In this document: in pieces, positions 35,730 to 44,201 of the stretch
How positions within the stretch are numbered: position 1 is the stretch's first letter
Layout of the letters: the number at the start of each line of letters is the position of its first letter
From: a virus
DNA length: 62,962 nucleotides
Strand: one strand, 5' to 3'
Virus record (IMG/VR): IMGVR_UViG_3300022871_000857
Coordinates: 1 to 62,962 of that record
The notes under the pieces: model-generated
What the model saw: the letters and a program-made list of their open reading frames with translations, nothing else
Databases searched by the model: none
Told to the model about the DNA's origin: nothing
Translations under genes and position numbers: made by a program

Positions 35730-35753
35730 AGGATTGCAAAGGACTGCGTAGGA
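35730..35753 (+). repeat. 10-bp phased AGGA repeats, copy 2
   Basis: Three AGGA cores at 35730, 35740 and 35750 read TAGGATTGCA, AAGGACTGCG and TAGGATGAGA. They align, on the opposite strand, with the triplet at 16594-16620. They lie between nrdD and the gene upstream and partly overlap the left arm of the long hairpin. Confidence 0.45.
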
Positions 35754-35812
35754 TGAGATAAAATAACAATATAGGTATAAGATACTCTATATGTTTTCTA
35801 TCAGTCCTACGC
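35744..35812 (-). ncRNA. long stem-loop in the nrdD leader
   Basis: TGCGTAGGA (35744-35752) pairs with TCCTACGCA (35804-35812), and inside it further complementary blocks (GATA/TATC, ATATAG/CTATAT, GTAT/ATAC) nearly close the whole 69 bases into one imperfect hairpin ending in a 3-base loop. It lies about 80 bases upstream of nrdD. It may control nrdD expression, protect mRNA or separate two transcripts. No T-run follows on the minus strand; a T8 run follows on the plus strand at 35828. Confidence 0.45.
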
Positions 35813-35834
35813 AAGCCAAGCCCTCGACTTTTTT

Positions 35835-36065
35835 TTATTCTGTTGTTGCTTCTTTTTCCTTGTTGTCTTTGTCTAATGGTTTTGATTCAAGTAAATTAAT
35901 ACCTGATTCTTTCATAATAATAACTTGATTGCTTCTAACATTATGGAGAAGCTTTAAAATCAAGGTGGCTGCTTTTAACAACGCACTCTCAAATGGGCTA
36001 TCAAGTTTTGTAATTATTTCATCCATTGCTTTAATCTCTGTGTGCAAATCTTTATTACTTAACAT
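35835..36065 (-). CDS. small helical hypothetical protein
   Basis: A 76-residue helical protein with an ESALLKAATLILKLLHNV helix and a charged, likely disordered C-terminus. AAAGGAG precedes its start. The first of three small unknown genes between nrdD and the polymerase. Confidence 0.5.
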   Translation of the reverse strand: MLSNKDLHTEIKAMDEIITKLDSPFESALLKAATLILKLLHNVRSNQVIIMKESGINLLESKPLDKDNKEKEATTE

Positions 36066-36082
36066 ATTTTTCTCCTTTTATA

Positions 36083-36310
36083 TTATTGTCCTATTTCTAA
36101 ATTTTTATCTTTTTTGGTATAAGGTAAATATTCGTTAGTTAATCCTCCCGGAATAACACTGATTGATTCAACAATATATTTTTCATCATCTAAATTAGTA
36201 AAAAAAGTACCTAATTCACTATTACCTCCTGTAATACATAGTACCTCAATTCTTTTTGTTTGTTTATTATGTATACTTACTAAATAATCATACTTTTCTT
36301 CTTTAGCCAT
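36083..36310 (-). CDS. small hypothetical protein
   Basis: A 75-residue alpha/beta protein (YLVSIHNKQTKRIEVLCITGG) with no recognised motif. A GGAGG site lies before the start. Confidence 0.5.
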   Translation of the reverse strand: MAKEEKYDYLVSIHNKQTKRIEVLCITGGNSELGTFFTNLDDEKYIVESISVIPGGLTNEYLPYTKKDKNLEIGQ

Positions 36311-36328
36311 CTTTACCTCCTTCCCAGT

Positions 36329-36535
36329 TTAGAATAAATTAATAAACCAATATCCATAGTCTATTTGTTTTTCCTTACATAATTCCTGTGCTTTAATTAT
36401 TGCTTTTTTAAGTGTAGGAGCATGCATATCTGATTTACGTGTTTTTCTTTTTTTTTCTAACGAATCAAAAGTAGTTATGAATCCATAATATTCTTTATCT
36501 ATTATTTTTATATATAATAAGGTTTCTTCTTTCAT
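36329..36535 (-). CDS. small hypothetical protein
   Basis: A 68-residue basic protein: strands at the N-terminus (LLYIKIIDKEYYGFITTF), an amphipathic helix near the end. It starts 7 bases after the polymerase stop, in the same operon. No function visible. Confidence 0.5.
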   Translation of the reverse strand: MKEETLLYIKIIDKEYYGFITTFDSLEKKRKTRKSDMHAPTLKKAIIKAQELCKEKQIDYGYWFINLF

Positions 36536-36542
36536 ATTACTC

Positions 36543-38753
36543 CTAAAATAAAGTTAGTTGTCTAGTATCTTTTAAAGCACTTGTATTCCATTTTAAAGCC
36601 TTAAATATATTTTCTGCTTTAGTTAATATATTTCTTCTAGATATTTCATGCCAATCTATCATATTAGTATCTATTATATTTACTGTATTAGAATCTATAG
36701 CCAAAGCATTAACTTGTTCTCCATCTACTATATAATCTTTAACATGTAAGTAATGAAATAAACTTCCTTCTGCAACTTTAAATTTATTCTTAAATACTTT
36801 TTTAGAATTTTTAAATGCTCTAACATGAATAGGTAATTTTCTCTTTATTATTTTTCCATCACGTTCTACTTCTGTTTTATATTCTTTATTGACGTTTATT
36901 TTAGCAGGGAAAGATATTTCCAATAAATCTTTTTTATGTATATTGTTATTTTCATATCTTATCCAATCTATTATCTCTTTCTCACTTACTTTATCTAGTG
37001 TTCTTTTAATTAGTTCTTCCTGAAACCAAGATTCATAATTACTACTGGAAGACCTTTTCATTTCAATACCTTTAATTTCAGGTTTTTCTTTCCCATCTAT
37101 AACATTTACTCCATAATAGTGGCATTTTCCTATTATCAATAATTTATTAAAAGTACCTTCACTTTCAAAAAATATACTGACTTTATCTTTACCATATTTT
37201 TCTTTAGCCCAATCTTGAACCATTTGATTTAATAATATTATTTCGTCTTTATCTGATTTATACATTACACTATCAGTATCTAAATAGATAACCTCAAATC
37301 CTCTATTTTTCATTTCATCTTCTACATAGTGTAATAAATCTCTTGCTAAAAATGCAATTGTTGAGGCTATTTTAGGATTGTATAATCTAAAACTTGAAAA
37401 CCCTGTAACACCAAATAATGAATTTACTAAAGCTTTATAAGCATCATATTTAATTTGAGTTTTCTTTTCTACTTCTCCTTGACCTCTAACTTTTTTTAAT
37501 TCTTCTTTTAATATTGTTTTCTCTGTTATTAATTTCCTAGATAAAAACGGCAATATAGCATTTTCATCTTGATTAAAAAATAGATTATCTATCTCTATAC
37601 ATCCTTTTTCTTTCTCATCTTTCAAATTAACATCATCTAAACAAAAATTAATTAATTGTTCTGGATACATAGATGAAATATCTGCTTTATATATATTATA
37701 GAATCTTCCTGAATCTGCTCTACGATATGCACCCTGAAAAGATTCTTCTTTAAACGAACTATCTTTAAATGGTCTAGAAGGTAATACAACATTCCTATTT
37801 TTAGCTTCATCTAAAATTAGATTATCTATAATCCTACTGTTATGTATTAAATCTTCCCATTCTGTTTTTGTAAAAATTCTTATTTCATCATAATAATCCA
37901 ATAGATGATATTTTTCTTCAAGCTTAACCATTCTATTAACATCATTTATATTTTTTGCTTTAACTATTTCAGATACTTCTCCGAAGTCAGTATCTTGCCA
38001 TTTTTCTTCATTTAGATGAATCTGTGCTATATAATCTAAAGCATATGATTTTTCTGTTCGATATAATCTCTTAAACCAAATCAAATAATCTATAACACTT
38101 ATGCCTGCAGGATAAAATAATTTCTTATCTCCTCTAGCATATCTACTTTCATTTATAGGACTTAATTCCTGTGCTAAATATCTATCATATTTTTTATATA
38201 ATCTATGATATAGATAATTATAATCAAAATTTACATTCCAACTAGCCCATATATCTGGAGGATTATCTTTGAAGTATTTAATAAAATCATTTAATAACTG
38301 TTCTTCTTGTTCATCTAATGTTCCTGAATAATCTTTAATATACCAAACCATAATACTACTAGGATTTAAATTATCATATAAACTTATACATGATACTGTA
38401 TCCTTGGCTTCATGAACTACAGGTAGTTTTTTAGCTATAATTTCAATATCAATGAAAAAATATCTAATTGATGTCTTGTCAAATTTGTCTATTTTGTGAA
38501 TTAAGTAGTTAGTTGTGAATGGTATATCTGCACTAAAACTATCACTTCTTCTATCTTTATAAATGTTTCGGGGATTAGAAGTAACTACTTTCTTTAGTTT
38601 CTGTCCATTATATCCTATACTTTTACCGTCAGCACTCGGTTCAAAATAGAAAGGGAAAAAAGTATTGTCTTCTATTATTTCTTGCTGTCCTTCTCTGTCT
38701 CTACAAAATAAATAAATATTTCTATCTTTATTGTGGATGTTCTGTAGACGCAT
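36543..38753 (-). CDS. family B DNA polymerase with 3'-5' exonuclease
   Basis: A 736-residue polymerase. Exo I is FIDIEI (~100-105) and Exo II WNVNFDYNY (~172-180). Palm motif A is ADISSMYPEQ (~357-366), motif B lies within KYDAYKALVNSLFG (~425) and motif C is LDTDSVMY (~493). It is the phage replicative polymerase, probably tethered by the clamp encoded at 28,031. The C-terminus ends RQLTLF, a hydrophobic tail like clamp-binding (QxxLF-type) peptides, which supports that pairing. It overlaps the next gene upstream by 26 bases. Confidence 0.95.
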   Translation of the reverse strand: MRLQNIHNKDRNIYLFCRDREGQQEIIEDNTFFPFYFEPSADGKSIGYNGQKLKKVVTSNPRNIYKDRRSDSFSADIPFTTNYLIHKIDKFDKTSIRYFFIDIEIIAKKLPVVHEAKDTVSCISLYDNLNPSSIMVWYIKDYSGTLDEQEEQLLNDFIKYFKDNPPDIWASWNVNFDYNYLYHRLYKKYDRYLAQELSPINESRYARGDKKLFYPAGISVIDYLIWFKRLYRTEKSYALDYIAQIHLNEEKWQDTDFGEVSEIVKAKNINDVNRMVKLEEKYHLLDYYDEIRIFTKTEWEDLIHNSRIIDNLILDEAKNRNVVLPSRPFKDSSFKEESFQGAYRRADSGRFYNIYKADISSMYPEQLINFCLDDVNLKDEKEKGCIEIDNLFFNQDENAILPFLSRKLITEKTILKEELKKVRGQGEVEKKTQIKYDAYKALVNSLFGVTGFSSFRLYNPKIASTIAFLARDLLHYVEDEMKNRGFEVIYLDTDSVMYKSDKDEIILLNQMVQDWAKEKYGKDKVSIFFESEGTFNKLLIIGKCHYYGVNVIDGKEKPEIKGIEMKRSSSSNYESWFQEELIKRTLDKVSEKEIIDWIRYENNNIHKKDLLEISFPAKINVNKEYKTEVERDGKIIKRKLPIHVRAFKNSKKVFKNKFKVAEGSLFHYLHVKDYIVDGEQVNALAIDSNTVNIIDTNMIDWHEISRRNILTKAENIFKALKWNTSALKDTRQLTLF

Positions 38754-39354
38754 TTATATATCCTTTATATTTTAATAAATTAGAATCATAAATATGGAAC
38801 TTATCATCAAATAAACTCCATTGAAGTGTTTCTTTTATAGTGTTTTTCTCAAATGACTGTGCTGTTTTATATTTATTAAATAACTTAATAAAATATTTTT
38901 TAGTACAGGCGAAATTTGAGGTTCTTATAAATTGAGGTGTCTGACCCCATTCAACCCATTTTTCAGGATAATGACCTTTAGTTACTTTTTTAATTATATC
39001 TGCACTAAATAATGAAGATAAATTACTTTGTACTCCAACAATATCACAGGTGTCTAATTTTTTATTAGCTTCTTCTAACCATAAATTATCTTTTATAAAT
39101 ACTACATCATCATTCATAAAAAAATACTTATTTGTATGATATAAATTTATAGCATACCAATACATACCTATATCTCTCAATGTGTTGTTATTTAGTATGG
39201 TGCAGTTAGCTTCTTTATATTCTTTAGTTCCATTATAAATTACAACCAAATCATGTTCCATATCCGGCTTATTTATTTGATATAGGGTTTTTAAATGTTG
39301 TATTTTTTCTAAAGTATGACCTACTAATACAACGGCGATATTATTCACCAACAA
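38728..39354 (-). CDS. GT-A-type glycosyltransferase-like protein
   Basis: A 208-residue protein with a Rossmann start (AVVLVGHTLEKIQHLKTL), a LRDIGMYWYAINLY helix and a FMNDDVVF strand that supplies a DD metal site. The fold pattern is of small glycosyltransferases, yet it sits between the replicative polymerase and recA, not in the glycan island. Sugar addition to DNA bases is one possible role; a stray surface-glycan gene is the other. Confidence 0.6.
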   Translation of the reverse strand: MLVNNIAVVLVGHTLEKIQHLKTLYQINKPDMEHDLVVIYNGTKEYKEANCTILNNNTLRDIGMYWYAINLYHTNKYFFMNDDVVFIKDNLWLEEANKKLDTCDIVGVQSNLSSLFSADIIKKVTKGHYPEKWVEWGQTPQFIRTSNFACTKKYFIKLFNKYKTAQSFEKNTIKETLQWSLFDDKFHIYDSNLLKYKGYINASTEHPQ

Positions 39355-39691
39355 TAACCTTATTTTTAATAAAACTTTGGTTCAATGAAGCTAAAGCCAA
39401 TCTTGCATCTAAAACTTTTTCTAATCCTTTATAGTGTTGTTCACATTCAATTACATCTGAAAGTGCTTGTTTATTTCCTTCATTTTCTTCTGCTAATTTT
39501 AAATATGCTTTATCTTCTGAAATTGTTTCTTTAATCTTTCCATCAGAATATGCCTGTGCTAATGCCAATTTAAGTGTTTTTAATGCTGTAGAATAATTTA
39601 TTCTAGTTTCTTGATATTTTTCTGCTAAAACAACCGTCTCTTTACTAAATTCCCATAATGCTTTACTATCGTTAAAATCAAAGCTTATCAT
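39341..39691 (-). CDS. coiled-coil protein beside recA
   Basis: A 116-residue helical protein (AEKYQETRINYSTALKTLKLALAQAY) of the kind encoded next to phage recombinases. It overlaps recA and the glycosyltransferase-like gene by 14 bases each. It may be a recombination accessory factor; no direct motif. Confidence 0.5.
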   Translation of the reverse strand: MISFDFNDSKALWEFSKETVVLAEKYQETRINYSTALKTLKLALAQAYSDGKIKETISEDKAYLKLAEENEGNKQALSDVIECEQHYKGLEKVLDARLALASLNQSFIKNKVIVGE

Positions 39692-40586
39692 TTATTTCTC
39701 CTATTTCTTCTTGATTATATCCTGTTAAAAGATAAAAAGGCAAGTGTAAATCAGAATTTTCACACATTGAATCACTTACTTTAGTTTTTTCTATTTTAAT
39801 TACACTATCAAAACCGACTATTTTCTGTTTTGTTTTGCCATCAACCTTTTCTTTTACTGTAGGAGCATCTGCTTTCTGACCTCTCCTCATAAATAAAGTT
39901 AAGACAGACCAATGTTTAATAGCATTACCACCTGATAATGTAGATTTAACAATAAATGTTCCTAAACCACCTGTTCTAATCTGACCTATCATTAAAACAG
40001 CTACCTTACCATTGTGAACTGCCGAACCTGAAACTCTTAAAAATTTACCCATTTTTCTAGCAAGTAAAGCTATTTCATCGGATTCTATTGATTTTTCTTT
40101 TCCTGCTTTCGTTTCTTGCTCTCCTTTAGGAGACATAGCTTGAATACTATCAACAACAATAAAATCTACTATGGCTTCTTGTGAAACTTTTTTAACTATA
40201 TCCATTGATTCTTCTGCATTTTGAATATTTTCTACTAAAAGTAATTTCGATAAATCAATTCCTAGTATTTTAGCTCGTTTTTTTTCAAAACTATGTTCTA
40301 AATCAATATACATACACATTTTCCTATTTTTCTGTGCATCTGCTATGGCACTTAAAGCTAATGTTGATTTCCCAGAACTTTCACTACCATATATAACAGT
40401 AAAATTGCCACATTGAATACCTCCTGTTAATTTATCAATGTCTTTCACTCCAAAAAATAATTTTTTCTTATCAGGTGCTTTATTTGCAAAATCAATATTT
40501 ACTCCCGGCATAAACTTATTTATATCACCAATAACTTTTTTTAATTTAACTAAATCATCTATCTTTGTATTTGTTTTTTTAGCCAT
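39678..40586 (-). CDS. recA: RecA-like recombinase
   Basis: A 302-residue RecA-type ATPase: Walker A GSESSGKST (67-75), MYIDLEH, Walker B FIVVDSIQAMSP (~140-151), and LMIGQIRTGG with a DNA-binding loop region. It lacks the long C-terminal domain of bacterial RecA, as usual for phages. It would pair strands in recombination-dependent replication with SbcCD. The leader carries the bipartite promoter motif. Confidence 0.95.
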   Translation of the reverse strand: MAKKTNTKIDDLVKLKKVIGDINKFMPGVNIDFANKAPDKKKLFFGVKDIDKLTGGIQCGNFTVIYGSESSGKSTLALSAIADAQKNRKMCMYIDLEHSFEKKRAKILGIDLSKLLLVENIQNAEESMDIVKKVSQEAIVDFIVVDSIQAMSPKGEQETKAGKEKSIESDEIALLARKMGKFLRVSGSAVHNGKVAVLMIGQIRTGGLGTFIVKSTLSGGNAIKHWSVLTLFMRRGQKADAPTVKEKVDGKTKQKIVGFDSVIKIEKTKVSDSMCENSDLHLPFYLLTGYNQEEIGEINDKL

Positions 40587-40616
40587 GATTTCTCCTATTG
40601 TTATTGAGAGTAGTTA

Positions 40617-40648
40617 TAATATAGAACTTATTTTTAATATGGCAATTA
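40617..40648 (-). promoter_or_regulatory. bipartite promoter-like motif, recA copy
   Basis: TAATTGCCAT (40648-40639) and TTCTATATTA (40626-40617) are separated by 12 bases. The same two decamers with the same spacing occur before the gene at 55,407. Read as sigma-70 it is TTGCCA-N18-TATTAT. The ATG lies 30 bases downstream, so a short leader follows. Confidence 0.65.
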
Positions 40649-40655
40649 GTTTTTA

Positions 40656-41006
40656 TTATAGTTCTTCTCCGTCTCGTATATATTGATTATAATATATAGT
40701 ATATACCATTCTAAAAAAATCATCTAAATCTAAAGTGATAAATCTATCTTTATGTTTATTTTCTAATGCATATATTGGTATCTTTTTTGTTTTTAATGGT
40801 AATTTACCTAACAAATCATACCATACTTTTCTTTGTATGGTAACACTAGAAGTATCTCTCATTTTACATTCAACAAAAAAGAATTTATTTAATACATCTC
40901 CTATTTCAGTTGAAGCTCCACTCGCCTTCGTTGGTCTTGAATATTTATCTATTTTTTTAAGTTTTTCAGCAACATATAATTCTAGTGGGTTTTTAGTATC
41001 ACTCAT
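40656..41006 (-). CDS. PDDEXK-type endonuclease (resolvase-like)
   Basis: A 116-residue nuclease candidate: TKASGASTEIGDVLNKFF followed by FVECKMRD gives the E...D...ECK order of small phage PD-(D/E)XK resolvases. Likely acts on branched or broken DNA intermediates with the RecA/SbcCD system. Confidence 0.65.
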   Translation of the reverse strand: MSDTKNPLELYVAEKLKKIDKYSRPTKASGASTEIGDVLNKFFFVECKMRDTSSVTIQRKVWYDLLGKLPLKTKKIPIYALENKHKDRFITLDLDDFFRMVYTIYYNQYIRDGEEL

Positions 41007-41020
41007 AATTTACTCCTTTT

Positions 41021-41362
41021 TTAAAAGTCAAATCTAGCACCTGTTCTCATTCCTAAATCAAAGTCTCTATCACTTGTTTTTTGTCCAAATATTTCTACAA
41101 ATGGACTTGGTATCCACCATTTCTTATCTTTTTCACTTTGTTGTATTACTGTATAATTTGATGTACCTCCACTAGCAACATTAATTGCAGGATTAGTTAC
41201 ATTATCTGGCTGTCTAGGAAAGAATTTGTTAATAACTCCTAAGATTCCAAACACTATTATAATCCCAATTATTAATTTAATGGCTAATCCTAAAATCTTA
41301 TACCAACCAACTGGAGATAAATCAAACAGTTTTGTTATTGAGAATTTTTCAGTATTACTCAT
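41021..41362 (-). CDS. single-pass membrane protein
   Basis: A 113-residue protein with one membrane helix (~20-45, ILGLAIKLIIGIIIVFGILGV) and a longer hydrophilic C-terminal part ending GARFDF. No signal peptidase site is evident. In phages such proteins can anchor replication or act in exclusion; neither is shown here. Confidence 0.6.
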   Translation of the reverse strand: MSNTEKFSITKLFDLSPVGWYKILGLAIKLIIGIIIVFGILGVINKFFPRQPDNVTNPAINVASGGTSNYTVIQQSEKDKKWWIPSPFVEIFGQKTSDRDFDLGMRTGARFDF

Positions 41363-41366
41363 ATTT

Positions 41367-41570
41367 TTAAGTCCAATCTTTTGTTATTATTTTATTTTTT
41401 TCTAAATCATCTAATAATTTTTTAATATTACTATTAATTATATCTTCTGATTTAATCTTTGTTATAGGAATATTATTCATAACATCTTTAGTAATATTAA
41501 ATTTAGCTATAACCTTTTCGTTTTTATCTTTTTGAGTGATATTAATCACTAATGTTCCGTTTGAATCCAT
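41367..41570 (-). CDS. small hypothetical protein
   Basis: A 67-residue protein; beta strands first (GTLVINITQKD), then an amphipathic helix. Start overlaps the small gene upstream by 29 bases. GGAGG lies upstream of the ATG. Confidence 0.5.
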   Translation of the reverse strand: MDSNGTLVINITQKDKNEKVIAKFNITKDVMNNIPITKIKSEDIINSNIKKLLDDLEKNKIITKDWT

Positions 41571-41697
41571 TTTTTACCTCCGTTTTTTTACCAAATATTT
41601 TATCCCATTCTTCCTGTGCTACTTTTTCTCCGACAGGAATATTTTTATATCTACTTCTTTTTAATTCTTTATGAAATTTATTTTTTCTTTTACTCAT
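41542..41697 (-). CDS. 51-residue basic protein
   Basis: A short frame beginning MSKRKNKFHKELKRSRY with an AQEEWDKIFGKK segment. The ATGA overlap with the YopX-like stop and clear basic/amphipathic composition support a real gene. Possibly nucleic-acid binding. Confidence 0.55.
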   Translation of the reverse strand: MSKRKNKFHKELKRSRYKNIPVGEKVAQEEWDKIFGKKTEVKNGFKRNISD

Positions 41698-42110
41698 TTT
41701 CCTGTCATTATTTTAGGGTTATCAAATGTATTTGCTACTATTCTATATTTATCTTTTTGTTCTTTTTCGTTTACTACAACCCACATGGATCCTCCTCTTT
41801 CTTGTAAATATAATCCATATGCTGCTGTATATATTTTTCCTTTTATATCATCTTCATAATATTTAAAATCACCAAACATAAATACTTCATAGTTTTCAGT
41901 TATATCTCCAGTATATATTTTTTTATCATCTATATCTTTTATACCTATATATTGACCTATTGATTCAGGAATAACTTCAATTACTTTATATCTTCTGTTT
42001 TCCATAAATGAAATTAAATGTCTATCTGAAAGAGAATCATATACATAATATCCATATACCCAACCTTTATTTGTAATTCTTTTACCTCTATACTCAATAA
42101 TAGTGTCCAT
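41694..42110 (-). CDS. YopX-like protein
   Basis: A 138-residue protein with the family's landmarks: EYRGKRI near the start, WVYGYYV, then IGQYIGIKDIDDKKIYTGDI at ~52-71. YopX proteins are common in phages of low-GC Gram-positives; their function is unknown. This strengthens the host inference. Confidence 0.85.
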   Translation of the reverse strand: MDTIIEYRGKRITNKGWVYGYYVYDSLSDRHLISFMENRRYKVIEVIPESIGQYIGIKDIDDKKIYTGDITENYEVFMFGDFKYYEDDIKGKIYTAAYGLYLQERGGSMWVVVNEKEQKDKYRIVANTFDNPKIMTGK

Positions 42111-42118
42111 ATCGTCTC

Positions 42119-42433
42119 CTAAAATTTTTCAATTAATTGATTTCTATCATCTAAATATACATCAGCAAAAACCTTACAGCTTTTTTCTCTACCGAATAAT
42201 GAATTTTTTACACTATCAGTATCTTCGTTTACTGCCGATAGTTTTAATCCTTGTTCTTTACACCACCCAACAGCTTCATCTAATAATACTCCGTTTCTGC
42301 ATGTCCACAATATAAGTTGATGTTTCTGATTTATTAATTCTTTTAATTTGTCTATTAATTTAGTGTTTGGTTCTCCTATGTCAGGATATTTATGTTTACA
42401 TAAAGTTCCGTCAAAATCCACTGCGATAAGCAT
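42119..42433 (-). CDS. HAD-type phosphatase
   Basis: A 104-residue hydrolase: DFDGTL (residues 5-10) as motif I, LWTCRN (~42-47) as motif II, and DVYLDDRNQ (~91-99) as motif IV. It is a minimal HAD without cap. Substrates could be nucleotides or phosphorylated RNA ends; it lies 3 kb from a polynucleotide-kinase-like gene. Confidence 0.8.
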   Translation of the reverse strand: MLIAVDFDGTLCKHKYPDIGEPNTKLIDKLKELINQKHQLILWTCRNGVLLDEAVGWCKEQGLKLSAVNEDTDSVKNSLFGREKSCKVFADVYLDDRNQLIEKF

Positions 42434-42445
42434 TTTATTTTTTCC

Positions 42446-42631
42446 TCAAATTTTATAAGCTTTATTTTTTGTTTCATCAAATTCTATAAACCACACATTT
42501 ATCATTGGATATTTCTTAACTGTCTTCTCGTCTTTAAGTAAAAAACAAAAGGTATTACCATCTTGCCAAGATAAATTACAATCTAATATTAATTTAGTAT
42601 TTGAATCCTTTAAACTAATTTTAACTTCCAT
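42446..42631 (-). CDS. small beta protein
   Basis: A 61-residue protein of alternating strands (TKLILDCNLSWQDGNTFCFLL). No motif recognised. It overlaps the gene upstream by 11 bases. Confidence 0.45.
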   Translation of the reverse strand: MEVKISLKDSNTKLILDCNLSWQDGNTFCFLLKDEKTVKKYPMINVWFIEFDETKNKAYKI

Positions 42632-42887
42632 TTTTTGTTTTTTCCTCCTTAAATAGAGAATCTAGTTCTCTTTTAATTTCTTTTATTGTACTTTTTTTAT
42701 CAAATGAAAAAGGGTAAAATAAAGTAAATGAAGAAATCATATCAGTTTTAGTATTAATAACTCCCACTATATAATGAGGCACACATACTGATTTGCCTGT
42801 ACTAAAATCAATCCGTTCAATTCTAATTACTTCAAAGTATTTAGGTACTAATTTTTCTATTATATTTAATAATTCTGATAGTTTCAT
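42621..42887 (-). CDS. small hypothetical protein
   Basis: An 88-residue alpha/beta protein with N-terminal helix (LSELLNIIEKLVPKYFEVI) and Lys/Glu-rich end. Start overlaps the exonuclease stop by one base (TAATG). Confidence 0.45.
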   Translation of the reverse strand: MKLSELLNIIEKLVPKYFEVIRIERIDFSTGKSVCVPHYIVGVINTKTDMISSFTLFYPFSFDKKSTIKEIKRELDSLFKEEKTKNGS

Positions 42888-43405
42888 TAAAATCCTTTCT
42901 CTTTCAATTTCTTAAATCCATCAGAACAATATTTTATTTGGAAAAAACAATCATCTAATGCATTATGATTATTTAAACATTTATATTTAGATAAATCTAT
43001 TTTACCTATATCAACTATTGTTCTAAGGTCTCTTGTATCTCTGTAATGAAATGGTATTTCTAAATCACATGCTATGTAGCATGCCTTTAGAATAGGAATA
43101 TCAAAAGAATTATGAGACCAAATTAAATCTCCTTTTTTATAAAATAAACTAAAATTTTCTAATACTTTTTTTAATTCTAAAGGTTCGTCTAGCCAACTAA
43201 TTAAGTCTTTCCTATCTAACCACCAATTTAATGTTTCTGAATCTATATTTAATCCAACATCAAAACAACTACCCATGCTGATATTTGATATAAATTCCTT
43301 ACCTAATTTTCCTGTATATCTATCAAAATAACAGGCTCCTAATTGAGTTACAACACATTTTGCTTCTCTACCTAATGTTTCTAAGTCCAACATTATATCT
43401 TTCAT
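42887..43405 (-). CDS. DnaQ-like 3'-5' exonuclease
   Basis: A 172-residue DEDD exonuclease: DLETLG (residues 7-12), SHNSFDIPIL (~96-105) and HNALDDC (~147-153), i.e. D-E, D, and the H-x4-D of a DEDDh enzyme. Such phage exonucleases act in DNA or RNA end trimming. The polymerase has its own exonuclease domain, so this one is probably a repair or RNA-processing enzyme. Confidence 0.85.
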   Translation of the reverse strand: MKDIMLDLETLGREAKCVVTQLGACYFDRYTGKLGKEFISNISMGSCFDVGLNIDSETLNWWLDRKDLISWLDEPLELKKVLENFSLFYKKGDLIWSHNSFDIPILKACYIACDLEIPFHYRDTRDLRTIVDIGKIDLSKYKCLNNHNALDDCFFQIKYCSDGFKKLKEKGF

Positions 43406-43417
43406 CTTTTATCCTTT

Positions 43418-43675
43418 TTATTTTATGTTTAATATTAGAGATTTGGGTATTATAGTATAATCTCCTAATTGAGTTCCATCACTTGTGCATATTTCTGTTT
43501 GTATAATAACACAGGAAATATCATTAATATCTTTACCTATAAAAACAATTTTACCATAGCTTTCTTTTATGGGGGCTCCTTTTTCTATTACATCATCTAA
43601 TTCTTCTTCAATTTTTGTTTCTGCATCCACCCACATAACATTAACTACTTTTTCAGATACTTTCAGATTTTTCAT
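43418..43675 (-). CDS. small hypothetical protein
   Basis: An 85-residue acidic alpha/beta protein (VMWVDAETKIEEELDDVIEKG). No recognised motif. It overlaps the basic protein upstream by 23 bases. Confidence 0.45.
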   Translation of the reverse strand: MKNLKVSEKVVNVMWVDAETKIEEELDDVIEKGAPIKESYGKIVFIGKDINDISCVIIQTEICTSDGTQLGDYTIIPKSLILNIK

Positions 43676-43874
43676 GTTTTAGTTTCTTTCTTGCCTCTGA
43701 TTTTAACCTATTTTCTTCATTCTTATCTTTATTATATTTTCTCATAATATCTAAATCTTGTTCTTTAAATGCACCTTTGACCTGTTTAGAACTTACTTTA
43801 TGGCTTAATTTTTTAAACTTAGCCAACATATTCCTACGTTCTTTTCTGTTATATGTTTTTTTCATCTGTACCAT
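43653..43874 (-). CDS. small basic protein
   Basis: A 73-residue Lys/Arg-rich protein (TYNRKERRNMLAKFKKLS), likely nucleic-acid binding. An internal Met at residue 4 (43,865) is an alternative start; neither start has a strong ribosome site. Confidence 0.5.
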   Translation of the reverse strand: MVQMKKTYNRKERRNMLAKFKKLSHKVSSKQVKGAFKEQDLDIMRKYNKDKNEENRLKSEARKKLKHEKSESI

Positions 43875-43907
43875 ATTTTTTCTTTCTTTTTAAGGGAGGC
43901 ATCTGTC

Positions 43908-44201
43908 TTATATGGTTTCTATTGTTTTACCTTCATCATTTAATAAATAAGCTACCATATTTGTAACTATATTTATCGGGTCATCATTAGCCCTTGTATG
44001 CCAAGCCTGTATATACCTAAAAACCATATTTTTATCTGGTTTTCCTTCTTTATCAACACATTCAATATAATTATTAAGTATCAGCTTATCTTCTTTTACC
44101 TGCTCCATTGTTATTTCGGAATATCTAACCGACGTAACATCAGACACTATTGTCCATGCAAATCTTTTACCCATACTAAAATCTCTTAATTTCAATATCA
44201 T
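43908..44201 (-). CDS. hypothetical protein
   Basis: A 97-residue alpha/beta protein (RFAWTIVSDVTSVRYSEITMEQV). No motif recognised. First gene after a 258-base gap, which presumably contains its promoter; a poly-pyrimidine stretch on the plus strand immediately upstream reads as purine-rich AGAAAGGTAGA on the minus strand. Confidence 0.5.
   Translation of the reverse strand: MILKLRDFSMGKRFAWTIVSDVTSVRYSEITMEQVKEDKLILNNYIECVDKEGKPDKNMVFRYIQAWHTRANDDPINIVTNMVAYLLNDEGKTIETI

Noticed and set aside
35666-35834. NrdR boxes in the nrdD leader
   Set aside because: Short AT-rich matches exist but neither the consensus nor the expected spacing of paired boxes is present.
35805-35834. Rho-independent terminator before the T8 run on the plus strand
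   Set aside because: The hairpin ends about 15 bases before the T-run and there is no plus-strand gene to terminate.
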